Assembly: GCA_035566895.1 (NCBI GenBank)
Contig: DATMQA010000124.1
Location: 1-21,561 of the forward strand
From: DATMQA01 sp035566895
Lineage (GTDB): Bacteria; Verrucomicrobiota; Verrucomicrobiia; Limisphaerales; UBA8199
DNA: 21,561 nucleotides
Direction of reading: 5' to 3'
Below, in pieces: positions 1 to 7,530 of the stretch (the first letter of the stretch is position 1; the number at the start of each line of letters is the position of its first letter). The translations under genes were made by a program, and so were the position numbers. The notes under the pieces are model-generated. The model made no database searches and was not told the origin of the DNA. It saw only the letters and a program-made list of their open reading frames with translations.

Positions 1-573
1 AAGCTCCTGGAGCTTTCGCTCGAAGAGCGTGTTCTCGTAAGAGGCGTTGGGGACCTGCTCGGGCTCGAGGCAATAGCGCGTGGGGGCATTGACGCTAATG
101 TTGCTGCCGGCTTGCAGAATCCCAGTGCGAAAAGTGATCGAGGAGATGTGACCTTCGCCGGTGGCTCGCAAGCTCAGGATGAAGCGCAGCGCGCCGGGTG
201 GCAGGTCCGACTGGTCCGGGTGAGGGACGATGGAGGGATTAAACAACGCGGCGGCCTCGAGTGAATACTCGTGGGTGAAATAGGCGCCCAGCAGCAGTTG
301 GCGTTCTTCGGAGAGGTTCCGGCGGGCACTCAAACAGGAACGGACCTGCTCGAATCGGATTTTGAGAAATTCGTGGATTTTAGTGTGGCGCTCGCTGAAT
401 TCCCTCTGCACCTGGCGCCAGAGGGCGCGGACTTCGGTTTCGTGGAGGGCCATGACCTGGGCGCAGATTCTGGGCGCGCGGGGATCGTCCGGAAGCAGAA
501 AGGGGCGGAGCAGAACGCGCGTGCGGTCGGGGTGCAGAGTGAGTTGGGTGCGCTGAACGGTGGCGGTTTTCAT
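1..573 (-). CDS. GH130-family glycoside phosphorylase/hydrolase-like protein, N-terminal part (cut by window edge)
   Basis: An open frame of 191 codons starts at the ATG at 573 and runs off the left edge, so only the N-terminal part is visible. It begins MKTATVQRTQLTLHPDRTRV. It contains LLLGAYFTHEYSLEAAALFN at about 97-112, then NPSIVPHPDQSDLPPGALRF and FILSLRATGEGHISSITFRT at about 112-150. From memory, these blocks are characteristic of the long-form GH130 family, whose members phosphorolyse or hydrolyse beta-mannosides. The catalytic region is outside the window, so substrate and mechanism cannot be judged. The start lies 12 bp after the stop of the glycosyltransferase gene, which suggests one transcript. 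No clear Shine-Dalgarno site precedes the ATG. The family call is fairly firm; the mannoside substrate is inference. Confidence 0.78.
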   Translation of the reverse strand, partial: MKTATVQRTQLTLHPDRTRVLLRPFLLPDDPRAPRICAQVMALHETEVRALWRQVQREFSERHTKIHEFLKIRFEQVRSCLSARRNLSEERQLLLGAYFTHEYSLEAAALFNPSIVPHPDQSDLPPGALRFILSLRATGEGHISSITFRTGILQAGSNISVNAPTRYCLEPEQVPNASYENTLFERKLQEL

Positions 574-585
574 CGGGCGGTCGGG

Positions 586-2865
586 CTACGAGGCGGGCCG
601 GTTGAAGACAGTGACAGCGTTTTGCATGAGCTGAAGCTCGGCCAGGGAGAGCAGGAAGGCGAGCGTGGACTCGGCGCCCTGGTTTTGGTTGACCCGGTCC
701 ACATGCAAGGCATCACGGCAGCCACCCGTATTAGCCGAATAAACCTCCAGCCCCAGGTTGTTCCAGCCGAGAAACCAATCGAAGGAGCGCTCAGCCTGCT
801 CGTACCACCAAACATCCGAAGTGGTGCGGTAGGCCTCCAGGCAGGCGGACAACATTGAGTGGGCTTCGATGGGCTGCTGATCGAAGTCCGCGCGGGTTCC
901 GCCGCGGGGGAAGAATCCGTTGCTGCCAATGGGCCGAAAGTCGCCGCTTTCGGAGGTTTGCACGGTCGCCAGCCAGCGCAGGGCCTGCAATCCGCGCTCA
1001 TGCACCGGTGCCTGGCCGGTCGCGCGGCCGCTCAGGATGAGGGCGTGAGCCAGCTTGGCGTTGTCATAGGAAAGCACATCTTCAAACCACGGCCACTCCG
1101 GCGCCGCGGTCCGGTCGAACAGTTCCATCAGGCGGGCGGTGAGGGTTTCACGGATTTGTTGGGCCAGGCGATCTCCGCTGAGGCGCTGTAAATATTCATG
1201 AATGCCCAGGAGGGCGAAGGCCCAGGCGCGCGGGGAAGTGAAATCGGTCACGGCGGGGAGGGCCTGGGAGAAGACTTGGCCGCACAGGACCTGAAAACTA
1301 CGATAGGGGGAGCGGCCGACGCCGACGCCCAACGCCCAGAGGGCGCGACCATGAGAATCCTCCGAACCTTGTTCGTCGAGCCAGCGCCGGTCGAAGCTGA
1401 GGAGGTTGTGGAAGCGTTTGGTCCGGGCATCAAAGGCATGGTGGAGGAAGGCGGCGTAGGTGGTGGCGAGCGTCCGCGCATGCTGGGGCTCTTCCTCCAT
1501 TTCGTCGAGCAGCACGGCCAGGATGAAGGCGCGGGCATTGTCATCGGTGCAGTAGCCCTCGGAAAAATTCGGCACGGTGAACACGGCATGCTGAAAAAGG
1601 CCGGTCGAGTCGGTCATCCGGGTCAGGTGGTCGAGTTTCAACTCCGGCAGCGCGCGGGGCTGCTGATCGAGGGTTTTGGTGGCGAAGGATTTCCGTGACA
1701 AGACCGCGCGCTCGAGGCGCGCCGACTCGAACGAGCGCATATAGAGACGGGCGACGTTGCTCCAGATCATCTCGCGGCCCAGCTTGTAGGCATTCTTACG
1801 AATCGTAGTCCGGCGCATCTCATCGCGCAGGAGGGCAATGACCTCGCGGGCAATGGCCCTGGAGTCACCGAAGGGGACCAGCACGCCGCGGTCCTCGGCC
1901 AGCAACTCGGCCGCGTGCCAATACGGGGTGGAAACGACCGCCTTGCCCGCCCCGAAGGCGCAGGCGAGAGTTCCTGAGGTGATCTGCGCTTCGTTCAGAT
2001 ACGGGGTGAGGTAAAGATCGGCCGCGCCGATGAACTCCTTGAGCTCTTCGAGTTCCACGAAACGGTTGTAGAAGATGACATGCTTTTGGACCTTTTTCTT
2101 CTCGGCCAGCCGTTCCAGGCTGACCCGGTAGGCTTCCCCGTGCTCACGCACCAGGTTGGGGTGAGTGGCGCCGAGGACGATGTAAACGACGTTGGGGAAC
2201 TCGGCCAGGATTTCGGGCAGAGCCTTCAGGGCATGCTCGATGCCTTTATTGGGAGAGAGCAGGCCGAAAGTGAGCAACACCAGCCTGCCTTCAACGCCGA
2301 ACTGGTCTTTGTAAAAGTTCGGGTCGACAAACGGGATGTCAGGGATGCCATGCGGGATGAGATCGATTTTCGTGGGGGGCGCCTGGTAAATGTCCTGGAG
2401 CATCTGGCGTCCGCGCTCGGCCATCACCACGAGCCGCGTCGAGCGGGCGATCAATTCCTGCATGACCCGCCGCTGGTCGGAATTGGGTTCGTGCAGCAGG
2501 GTGTGCAAGGTGGTGACGACCGGCATGCGTAATTCGCGCAGCAACGCCAGCACATGGCTCCCGGCCGGCCCGCCAAAAATCCCGAATTCGTGCTGCAAGC
2601 AGACAACGTCGGCATTGCTGATGTTGAGGAAATCCGCTGCGCGCAGGTAGGAGGCCAAATCCTGTTCGACAATTTCGAAGCGAACTTCCGGCGGGTACTC
2701 GTAGCCGCCCGGCAGATCATTGACCGGAACGGAAAAACACTCGGTCTTGGGCTGGTCGGCAGCCACTGACGCCAGGAGGTCGGAAGTGAAGGTGGCGATG
2801 CCGCATTTGCGGGGCGGGTAATCGCCCAGGAAGGCGATCTTTTTAATCTCGGAGGCGGTGTCCAC
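586..2865 (-). CDS. GT4-type glycosyltransferase with C-terminal helical domain
   Basis: This protein of about 759 residues has two parts. Residues 1 to about 400 look like a GT-B fold, family GT4 glycosyltransferase: an N-terminal IAFLGDYPPRKCGIATFT, the donor-domain start LLTFGLLSPNKGIEHALKAL, and a nucleotide-sugar-binding stretch around TSGTLACAFGAGKAVVSTPY. Residues from about 400 on (near LDHLTRMTDSTGLFQHAVF, FSEGYCTDDNARAFILAVLL) look all-helical, like an (alpha/alpha)-barrel seen in similar two-domain transferases. It probably transfers a sugar, possibly mannose, in the cytoplasm to make an oligosaccharide or glycan; that substrate is a guess from the adjoining GH130-type gene. The GTG at 2865 is chosen as start because conserved sequence begins right after it. 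The frame stays open to a TTG at 2901, which would add an unlikely Cys-rich LFCARRPCCCF leader. No strong ribosome-binding site supports either start. Confidence 0.83.
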   Translation of the reverse strand: MDTASEIKKIAFLGDYPPRKCGIATFTSDLLASVAADQPKTECFSVPVNDLPGGYEYPPEVRFEIVEQDLASYLRAADFLNISNADVVCLQHEFGIFGGPAGSHVLALLRELRMPVVTTLHTLLHEPNSDQRRVMQELIARSTRLVVMAERGRQMLQDIYQAPPTKIDLIPHGIPDIPFVDPNFYKDQFGVEGRLVLLTFGLLSPNKGIEHALKALPEILAEFPNVVYIVLGATHPNLVREHGEAYRVSLERLAEKKKVQKHVIFYNRFVELEELKEFIGAADLYLTPYLNEAQITSGTLACAFGAGKAVVSTPYWHAAELLAEDRGVLVPFGDSRAIAREVIALLRDEMRRTTIRKNAYKLGREMIWSNVARLYMRSFESARLERAVLSRKSFATKTLDQQPRALPELKLDHLTRMTDSTGLFQHAVFTVPNFSEGYCTDDNARAFILAVLLDEMEEEPQHARTLATTYAAFLHHAFDARTKRFHNLLSFDRRWLDEQGSEDSHGRALWALGVGVGRSPYRSFQVLCGQVFSQALPAVTDFTSPRAWAFALLGIHEYLQRLSGDRLAQQIRETLTARLMELFDRTAAPEWPWFEDVLSYDNAKLAHALILSGRATGQAPVHERGLQALRWLATVQTSESGDFRPIGSNGFFPRGGTRADFDQQPIEAHSMLSACLEAYRTTSDVWWYEQAERSFDWFLGWNNLGLEVYSANTGGCRDALHVDRVNQNQGAESTLAFLLSLAELQLMQNAVTVFNRPAS

Positions 2866-3099
2866 GAAGCAACAGCATGGTCGGCGGGCACAGAAAAGCA
2901 AATAGTTATGAAGGAAAGTTCAAAGCGCGCATCCTGGCACCCCCACTGGAGCGCGGAAAATCCTGTCAGACATTCCTGTCCACAGCAACGTGTGCCGCGC
3001 GAAATTGGCAACGAACCTGAGCGGTGGTGGCTTTCGGACGTTGCTGCGAGAGGGATGTCCGCGCTCCGGCCTGGTGGTAGTATTGAGATGCGCCCAAGT

Positions 3100-3738
3100 T
3101 CAGACGGACGCAGCTTGTTCACCGGATGGGGTGGCAGGCGGCTCCGGGCTGGGCTCTGGGCTCTCCCCCGGGCGGGGGTTCTTACCGCGCTTGGCGCGGG
3201 GAAGGGGGCTGAGAACGACGTTGAGGTCCCGGTCGCCCAGCATCTTGGGCGGCGAATCCGCCTGCCCATAGAGGGCGACTTCCTTAACGAATTTATTCAC
3301 CACGTCGAACCCGATCTCCTTGTGCGCCTTTTGCCGGCCGCGGAAACGCAGCTTAACCCGAACTTTCATGTCATCGCACAGAAACTTGATGGCATGGTCC
3401 CGCTTGGTCGCGAGGTCATGAGGGTCGATCGTGGGAGAAATCTGAATTTCTTTCATGCGGCCGGCGGTTTGGCGGCCGTGGGAGTCTCGTTTGGCTTCCT
3501 CGTAGAGGAATTTGCCATAATTCACAATGCGGCACACGGGCGGGGTGGCGTTCGCCGCGACCTCGACCAGGTCCAGGCCTTTGATCTGGGCCAGGCGCAG
3601 GGCATCATTGAGCGACATGACACCGAGTTGTTGTTTCGCGTCGTCGATGACGCGGACTTCGCGGGCACGGATTTTCCCGTTTCGTCGATGCAGAGGTTCC
3701 CGGGAATGAAAGGAACGAGAAGGGAACGGGCGGCTCAA
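3100..3738 (-). CDS. infC: Translation initiation factor IF-3
   Basis: IF-3 binds the 30S subunit, keeps it apart from 50S and checks start-codon and initiator-tRNA pairing. The 212-residue frame has the N-domain at about 20-88 (KIRAREVRVID, LVEVAANATPPVCRIVNYGK) and the C-domain at about 94-178 (MKEIQISPTIDPHDLATKRD, VRVKLRFRGRQKAHKEIGF). A Pro- and Glu-rich tail of about 34 residues (PRPGESPEPSPEPPATPSG) extends past the usual end. No ATG is suitably placed. The TTG at 3738 is the best start, and a non-AUG start is typical of infC because IF-3 represses its own translation through such codons. The usual partners rpmI and rplT do not follow; about 230 bp without a gene leads to the glycosyltransferase. 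The gene diverges from rpoD. Confidence 0.95.
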   Translation of the reverse strand: MSRPFPSRSFHSREPLHRRNGKIRAREVRVIDDAKQQLGVMSLNDALRLAQIKGLDLVEVAANATPPVCRIVNYGKFLYEEAKRDSHGRQTAGRMKEIQISPTIDPHDLATKRDHAIKFLCDDMKVRVKLRFRGRQKAHKEIGFDVVNKFVKEVALYGQADSPPKMLGDRDLNVVLSPLPRAKRGKNPRPGESPEPSPEPPATPSGEQAASV

Positions 3739-4098
3739 TGCGCCCCCATGGGTTTGAGGTTATGTATGGTCAAGGAGAGAGCGGGCAAAATATGTAATTG
3801 GTGACTAACACACCTGTAGTTTCGCATGGGGCTGGCCGCTGGCAAGCAATATGTCAGAATCTTTGGAAGGCAGATTTTGTGGGATATCGCTTGCTCTTCC
3901 ACGGAAAGGGTGCATTGTGGATCGGTCTAACAGCCAGTTTGTCGCTTCCAGGACATAGTAATTCTTGAGGTGAACCTCGTTCCGTGATGATTTGAAACCC
4001 GATTCCCGGGAATACGAAGGTCAGCCGACATTGTTAAGGCACAATCTCCGACCAGGAGTAAGGCCGGGGGGCCGCACGCCTTTTTTCGGGCAAACCGC
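3739..4098. other. Divergent intergenic region between infC and rpoD
   Basis: This 360-bp gap separates two divergently transcribed core genes, so it must hold promoters for both. I see no convincing -35/-10 pair for either gene. It contains a 12-bp palindrome (4002-4013), a short inverted repeat GAGGT-GA-ACCTC (3967-3978), and a GC-rich GGCC-GGGG-GGCC hairpin (4062-4073) followed by six T at 4081-4086, just ahead of the rpoD start. No coding frame with homology was found in it. Confidence 0.6.
4002..4013. promoter_or_regulatory. 12-bp perfect palindrome, candidate operator
   Basis: ATTCCCGGGAAT reads the same on both strands and lies 85 bp upstream of the chosen rpoD start, between two divergent core genes. 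A dimeric regulator could bind here. No known regulator is recognised from this motif, and a chance palindrome is possible. Confidence 0.3.
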
Positions 4099-5961
4099 AT
4101 GATGAAATTGTCAAAATTGAATAATCGAGCAAAAAACCCCGAAGGGAGCAAGGCTCGCAGAGCCTCCCTGGCAGTCCGCCAACTACGCGCGCCGTTCATC
4201 TTCGGAGCGCGAGCCGACGGCCGCGAGGAAGCGGCGCCGAAGAAAACTCAACCTGACGTGTCTGAAGCCGGCTCCATGGCTCGCAGCAAAGTCGCCCGCG
4301 CCGGCGCTGAGGACAGGGCTGGAGTTGGCGCGCAGGGCCCGGCACTGGACCTGGCTGAAACAATCAAAACTTTGGTGCATGCGGCTCGCGAGCAGAGCCA
4401 TCTTACTTACGACGATGTCAATGACCTTCTGCCGGAGGGCGTGTCGGCCGATGACCTGGACGCACTCTACACCAAACTTCATAACCTTGGCATCGAGGTT
4501 GTAGCGCAGGCCGAGGTTGAGAAGGCTCCAACCGGGGAGCCGGAGCCGGAGGAAGACCGCGCCTACGCTGCGCTGGACGATCCGGTGCGAATCTACATGA
4601 ACCAGATGGGCAAAGTACCCCTGCTCACCCGTGAGCAGGAGGTCGAGATTTTCCGGCGCATCGAGGAGGCGGAACTCGAAATCAAGCGCCTGGTTTATGG
4701 CCTGGGCTTCGCCGCCAAGGAACACCGTGCCATCGCCGAAAAGTTGCTGTCCGAGCCGCCGCAGGAACGTTTCGACCGCATCGTGGTGGACAAGAAAGTT
4801 GCCAGCCGCAAGGGGCACATCAAGGAGCTGCACCGCCTGGTGAAAAGGCTTGAGGTGCTGGAGGCCGAGGTGGAGCAGCAATACTCCGAGTGGAGGGAGT
4901 CCAAGAGTCCCGGCCGCCGGGCAACGCACTTCGCGAGGCTTCAAAAGCTGGAGCGAAGGCTGCAAGCCGTTTATCCGAAGTTCTTTTACAAGCAAAAGGT
5001 GCTGGAAGACATGATGGACGTGGCCACGAACGTCCACGGACAGTTTCAAGCCGGCGTGCAGCGCATACAGGAGCTGGAGGCGCAACCCAGATCCAGCCAG
5101 CAGCAAGCCGCTCGCCGCGACGAACGGGCCAAGCTCGTCGCCCTCGAGCAATTCGTCCGGCGGCCGCGCGAGGAATTTAATCGGACTTTCGAGCAGTTGC
5201 AGCGCGCGTCCGGGCGCGCCCACGAGGCCAAAATCCACATGGCCGAAGCCAACCTGCGCCTGGTGGTCGCGATCGCCAAAAAGTATATCAACCGGGGCCA
5301 GTCCTTTCTCGATTTGGTTCAGGAAGGCAACATTGGACTCCTCAAAGGGGTCGAGAAATTCGAGTATCGCCGGGGCTACAAGTTTTCCACGTATGCAGTA
5401 TGGTGGGTTCGCCAGGCGTTGACCCGCTCGATTGCCGATCAAGCACGCACGATCCGGATCCCGGTGCACATGATTGAGATCATGACCCGGCTTTGGCGCG
5501 CCCAGCGGCAACTGGGCCAGGAACTGGGCCGGGAGCCGACCGCGGAGGACCTTGCCGACGAGATGCGCCTGCCGGTCTCGCGCATCAACGCGTTGCTGAA
5601 GATGGCCCGCCAACCGGTGTCGCTTGATGCTCCGGTGGGGGACGATGGCGACGTGCGGGTGGGGGACTTCATTGAGGACAAGTCGGCCGAGAACCCGTCG
5701 GAAGGCACCAGCCAAAGCATGCTCAGGGAGAAGCTGGACCACGTTCTGACCAGCCTAAGCCAACGGGAACGGAAGATCCTCGAGATGCGGTTCGGGCTCG
5801 TCGATGGCTTTGGCCAAACGCTGGAGGAAATTGGCAACCTTTACCAGGTCACGCGCGAGCGTATTCGGCAGATTGAAGCCAAGGCGCTGCGCAAACTCCG
5901 CCACCCGACGCGCGTCCGGCACCTGCAAGGCTTCCTCGAACTAAAAGAGGAGGTTGCCTAG
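4099..5961 (+). CDS. rpoD: Primary RNA polymerase sigma factor (sigma-70, RpoD)
   Basis: This 620-residue protein directs core RNA polymerase to housekeeping promoters. Region 1.1 is at about 88-137 (ETIKTLVHAAREQSHLTYDD), region 1.2 at about 160-195 (DDPVRIYMNQMGKVPLLTRE), a long non-essential region at about 196-375, region 2 at about 379-450 (ANLRLVVAIAKKYINRGQSF, YKFSTYAVWWVRQALTRSI), region 3 at about 458-535, and region 4 at about 548-602 with the helix-turn-helix VTRERIRQIEAKALRKLRHP. The presence of region 1.1 and the intact region 2.4 mark it as the primary factor, not an alternative one. The first 60 residues are basic and unconserved, so translation may instead start at the ATG at 4276 (MARSKVARAG). 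Neither start has a good Shine-Dalgarno site. A GGAGG within the last codons (5949-5953) may serve a gene downstream. Confidence 0.96.
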   Translation: MMKLSKLNNRAKNPEGSKARRASLAVRQLRAPFIFGARADGREEAAPKKTQPDVSEAGSMARSKVARAGAEDRAGVGAQGPALDLAETIKTLVHAAREQSHLTYDDVNDLLPEGVSADDLDALYTKLHNLGIEVVAQAEVEKAPTGEPEPEEDRAYAALDDPVRIYMNQMGKVPLLTREQEVEIFRRIEEAELEIKRLVYGLGFAAKEHRAIAEKLLSEPPQERFDRIVVDKKVASRKGHIKELHRLVKRLEVLEAEVEQQYSEWRESKSPGRRATHFARLQKLERRLQAVYPKFFYKQKVLEDMMDVATNVHGQFQAGVQRIQELEAQPRSSQQQAARRDERAKLVALEQFVRRPREEFNRTFEQLQRASGRAHEAKIHMAEANLRLVVAIAKKYINRGQSFLDLVQEGNIGLLKGVEKFEYRRGYKFSTYAVWWVRQALTRSIADQARTIRIPVHMIEIMTRLWRAQRQLGQELGREPTAEDLADEMRLPVSRINALLKMARQPVSLDAPVGDDGDVRVGDFIEDKSAENPSEGTSQSMLREKLDHVLTSLSQRERKILEMRFGLVDGFGQTLEEIGNLYQVTRERIRQIEAKALRKLRHPTRVRHLQGFLELKEEVA

Positions 5962-5969
5962 GGCGGCCG

Positions 5970-6119
5970 ATGATGATAAAAGAAACCCCGGCGGATCTGG
6001 TGGAACGGCTGTTTGCGTTTGGGATCCGGCCGCGCAATCGGTTGGTTTTTATTCCATGCGGCTCCCCGCAATCAATGGTAGTTTGTGACAACGAAAACTT
6101 TTTTCAATTCGGGACATAG
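5970..6119 (+). CDS. Possible 49-aa small protein overlapping the next gene
   Basis: A 50-codon frame opens with ATG-ATG 8 bp after the rpoD stop and closes with TAG at 6117-6119. It reads MMIKETPADLVERLFAFGI, then RPRNRLVFIPCGSPQSM, and overlaps the first 35 bp of the zinc-motif gene in another frame. An AGGAGG (5948-5953) inside the rpoD end lies 16 bp upstream, rather far for a ribosome site. The first half uses GC-ending codons like its neighbours; the second half does not. No family is recognised. It may be a real translationally coupled small gene, a displaced N-terminus of the next gene, or chance. Confidence 0.3.
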   Translation: MMIKETPADLVERLFAFGIRPRNRLVFIPCGSPQSMVVCDNENFFQFGT

Positions 6120-6348
6120 CGCTGCGTCGTCGCGGGGTCGCAAAGGTCCTAAACCCAAGGGATCCGGTCATAAGGCCGGGGGCCGAAGACATCCAAAAAC
6201 CGACTCGTTGCTGGAGCAGCCGGTGGCGGACACGATCGGCACGGTGCCGTGCGACATCTGCGGCCACTTGGTTGATCCCAAACGGATGCACTTTCATATG
6301 GTCCGGTTTCATGGCGCGGCAATGCGCTCCACCAGCCGCCAACCTTAA
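6085..6348 (+). CDS. Small basic protein with C2H2-like zinc motif
   Basis: This 87-residue protein starts at a GTG at 6085, 21 bp before a second in-frame Phe-Phe stretch and just after an in-frame stop (6079). The first 50 residues are rich in Lys, Arg, Gly and His (SRGRKGPKPKGSGHKAGGRR) and probably disordered. The C-terminal part has VPCDICGHLVDPKRMHFHMV, giving C56-x2-C59-x11-H71-x4-H76, close to the C2H2 zinc-finger spacing. A basic tail plus a zinc knuckle suggests nucleic-acid binding, but no named family is recognised. It follows rpoD by 123 bp on the same strand and is convergent with lpxD, so it may share the rpoD transcript. The clean Cys/His pattern argues that it is a real gene. 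Confidence 0.6.
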   Translation: MTTKTFFNSGHSAASSRGRKGPKPKGSGHKAGGRRHPKTDSLLEQPVADTIGTVPCDICGHLVDPKRMHFHMVRFHGAAMRSTSRQP

Positions 6349-6423
6349 TCACCCAGTCAACCGTTACCACCGACGGCAGCGAGGTGAGGTTTAGCCCTCG
6401 ACTTTATCGAACTACGAATGGGT

Positions 6424-7455
6424 TCAACCGCCGCAGCGGGCAGTGAGTTGCTCGACCTGTTTTTCGAGACCGCGGATGCGGTGGAGCAGTTCGGGTAGCT
6501 GCTGCAAGGCGATGATTTGGCGCTTGGCCTGCCGATCCGGCGCAGCCGGGATTCCCAGCACGCGGCCTCCGTCCGCGACGTCACGCATGACGCCTGACTT
6601 CGCGCCGACGATGACTTGGTTTCCCAGTTTCAAATGGTCGGCAACGCCGGATTGGGACGCGACGACGACGTAATCGCCCAGGCGGGTGCTGCCGGCGAAG
6701 CCGACTTGCCCCATGATCAAGCAGTGCCGCCCAATGACCACGTTGTGCGCGATATGGACCAGGTTGTCGATTTTTGTGCCCTGGCCAATGACTGTGGGGC
6801 CGAGCGTGCCGCGGTCGATGGCGGCATTGGCCCCGATCTCGACGTCGTCATGGATGATAACATTCCCGAGTTGGAGCACTTTCCGGTGGCGGCCCTCGTC
6901 GAGCACGTACCCGAAGCCGTCCGAGCCGATAACGGTGCCGGCGTGGATGGTGACGCGATGGCCAATCTGTGTCTGCCGATAAAGGACTACGTTTGGAAAG
7001 AGGCACACGTCATCGCCGAGCTGGCAGTCGGCGCGAAGATCGTTGCCGGCCATCAGAACGGAGCGCGCGCCCAGCCGCACGCGCGCGCCCAGGACGCAAT
7101 TGGGCCCGAGGTGGGCCGTGGGATCGATCCGCGCCGAGTCGGCAATGACGGCGCTGGGGTGGATGCCCCGCGGGTGCTCCTCCGGCGGAAAGAAGAGGGG
7201 CAGGGCTCTGGCCAGGGCTACCCGAGCGTTGGCCACACGAATGAGCACTTTGCCAGAGGAAACAAAGGGACCGGCCACAAGAATCGCTGCGGCCTGGCTT
7301 TTTTCGGCGGCGGCAAAGTAAGCGGCATTTTCGGCGAAGGTGAGTTCGCCGGTCCGCGCCCGGTCGGCCGGCGCCAGACCGGTGAGCTCGATCGAGCCGT
7401 CGCCGACGAGCTCGCCCCGTAGTTTTTCGGCAATTTGAGCAGCGGTGAAAGGCAT
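6424..7455 (-). CDS. lpxD: UDP-3-O-(3-hydroxyacyl)glucosamine N-acyltransferase LpxD
   Basis: LpxD adds the second hydroxyacyl chain, from acyl-ACP, to UDP-3-O-acyl-glucosamine in lipid A synthesis, in the cytoplasm at the inner membrane. The 343-residue length is normal. The N-terminal uridine-binding domain (about 1-98) includes GELTFAENAAYFAAAEKSQA. A left-handed beta-helix of hexapeptide repeats follows (about 99-300: HPSAVIADSARIDPTAHLG, VTIHAGTVIGSDGFGYV, VEIGANAAIDRGTLGPTVIG). H237 in NLVHIAHNVVIG matches the catalytic His of the family. The C-terminal helix (QQLPELLHRIRGLEKQVEQL) fits the trimer arm. The gene stands alone, away from lpxA, fabZ and lpxB, 75 bp downstream of a desaturase gene on the same strand. 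It shows that the organism makes lipid A. Confidence 0.96.
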   Translation of the reverse strand: MPFTAAQIAEKLRGELVGDGSIELTGLAPADRARTGELTFAENAAYFAAAEKSQAAAILVAGPFVSSGKVLIRVANARVALARALPLFFPPEEHPRGIHPSAVIADSARIDPTAHLGPNCVLGARVRLGARSVLMAGNDLRADCQLGDDVCLFPNVVLYRQTQIGHRVTIHAGTVIGSDGFGYVLDEGRHRKVLQLGNVIIHDDVEIGANAAIDRGTLGPTVIGQGTKIDNLVHIAHNVVIGRHCLIMGQVGFAGSTRLGDYVVVASQSGVADHLKLGNQVIVGAKSGVMRDVADGGRVLGIPAAPDRQAKRQIIALQQLPELLHRIRGLEKQVEQLTARCGG

Positions 7456-7530
7456 TGGCTAGTTAAGGACTGGACCAAAAACAATTTCGGGCCTGGCGTA
7501 TTTCAAACAAAATCGCCAAGCAGCAAACCC

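Noticed and set aside
2908..3804. 298-codon plus-strand frame across infC
   Set aside because: It is antisense to infC, which is unambiguous from its motifs.
4062..4086. GC-rich hairpin followed by TTTTTT, like an intrinsic terminator
   Set aside because: It stands 12 bp before the rpoD start with no plus-strand gene upstream to terminate; the stem is only 4 bp. It may be a leader structure at most.
4183..5742. Long open frame (519 codons) on the minus strand inside rpoD
   Set aside because: It is antisense to a certain sigma-70 gene and shows no family motifs; long antisense frames are expected at this GC content.
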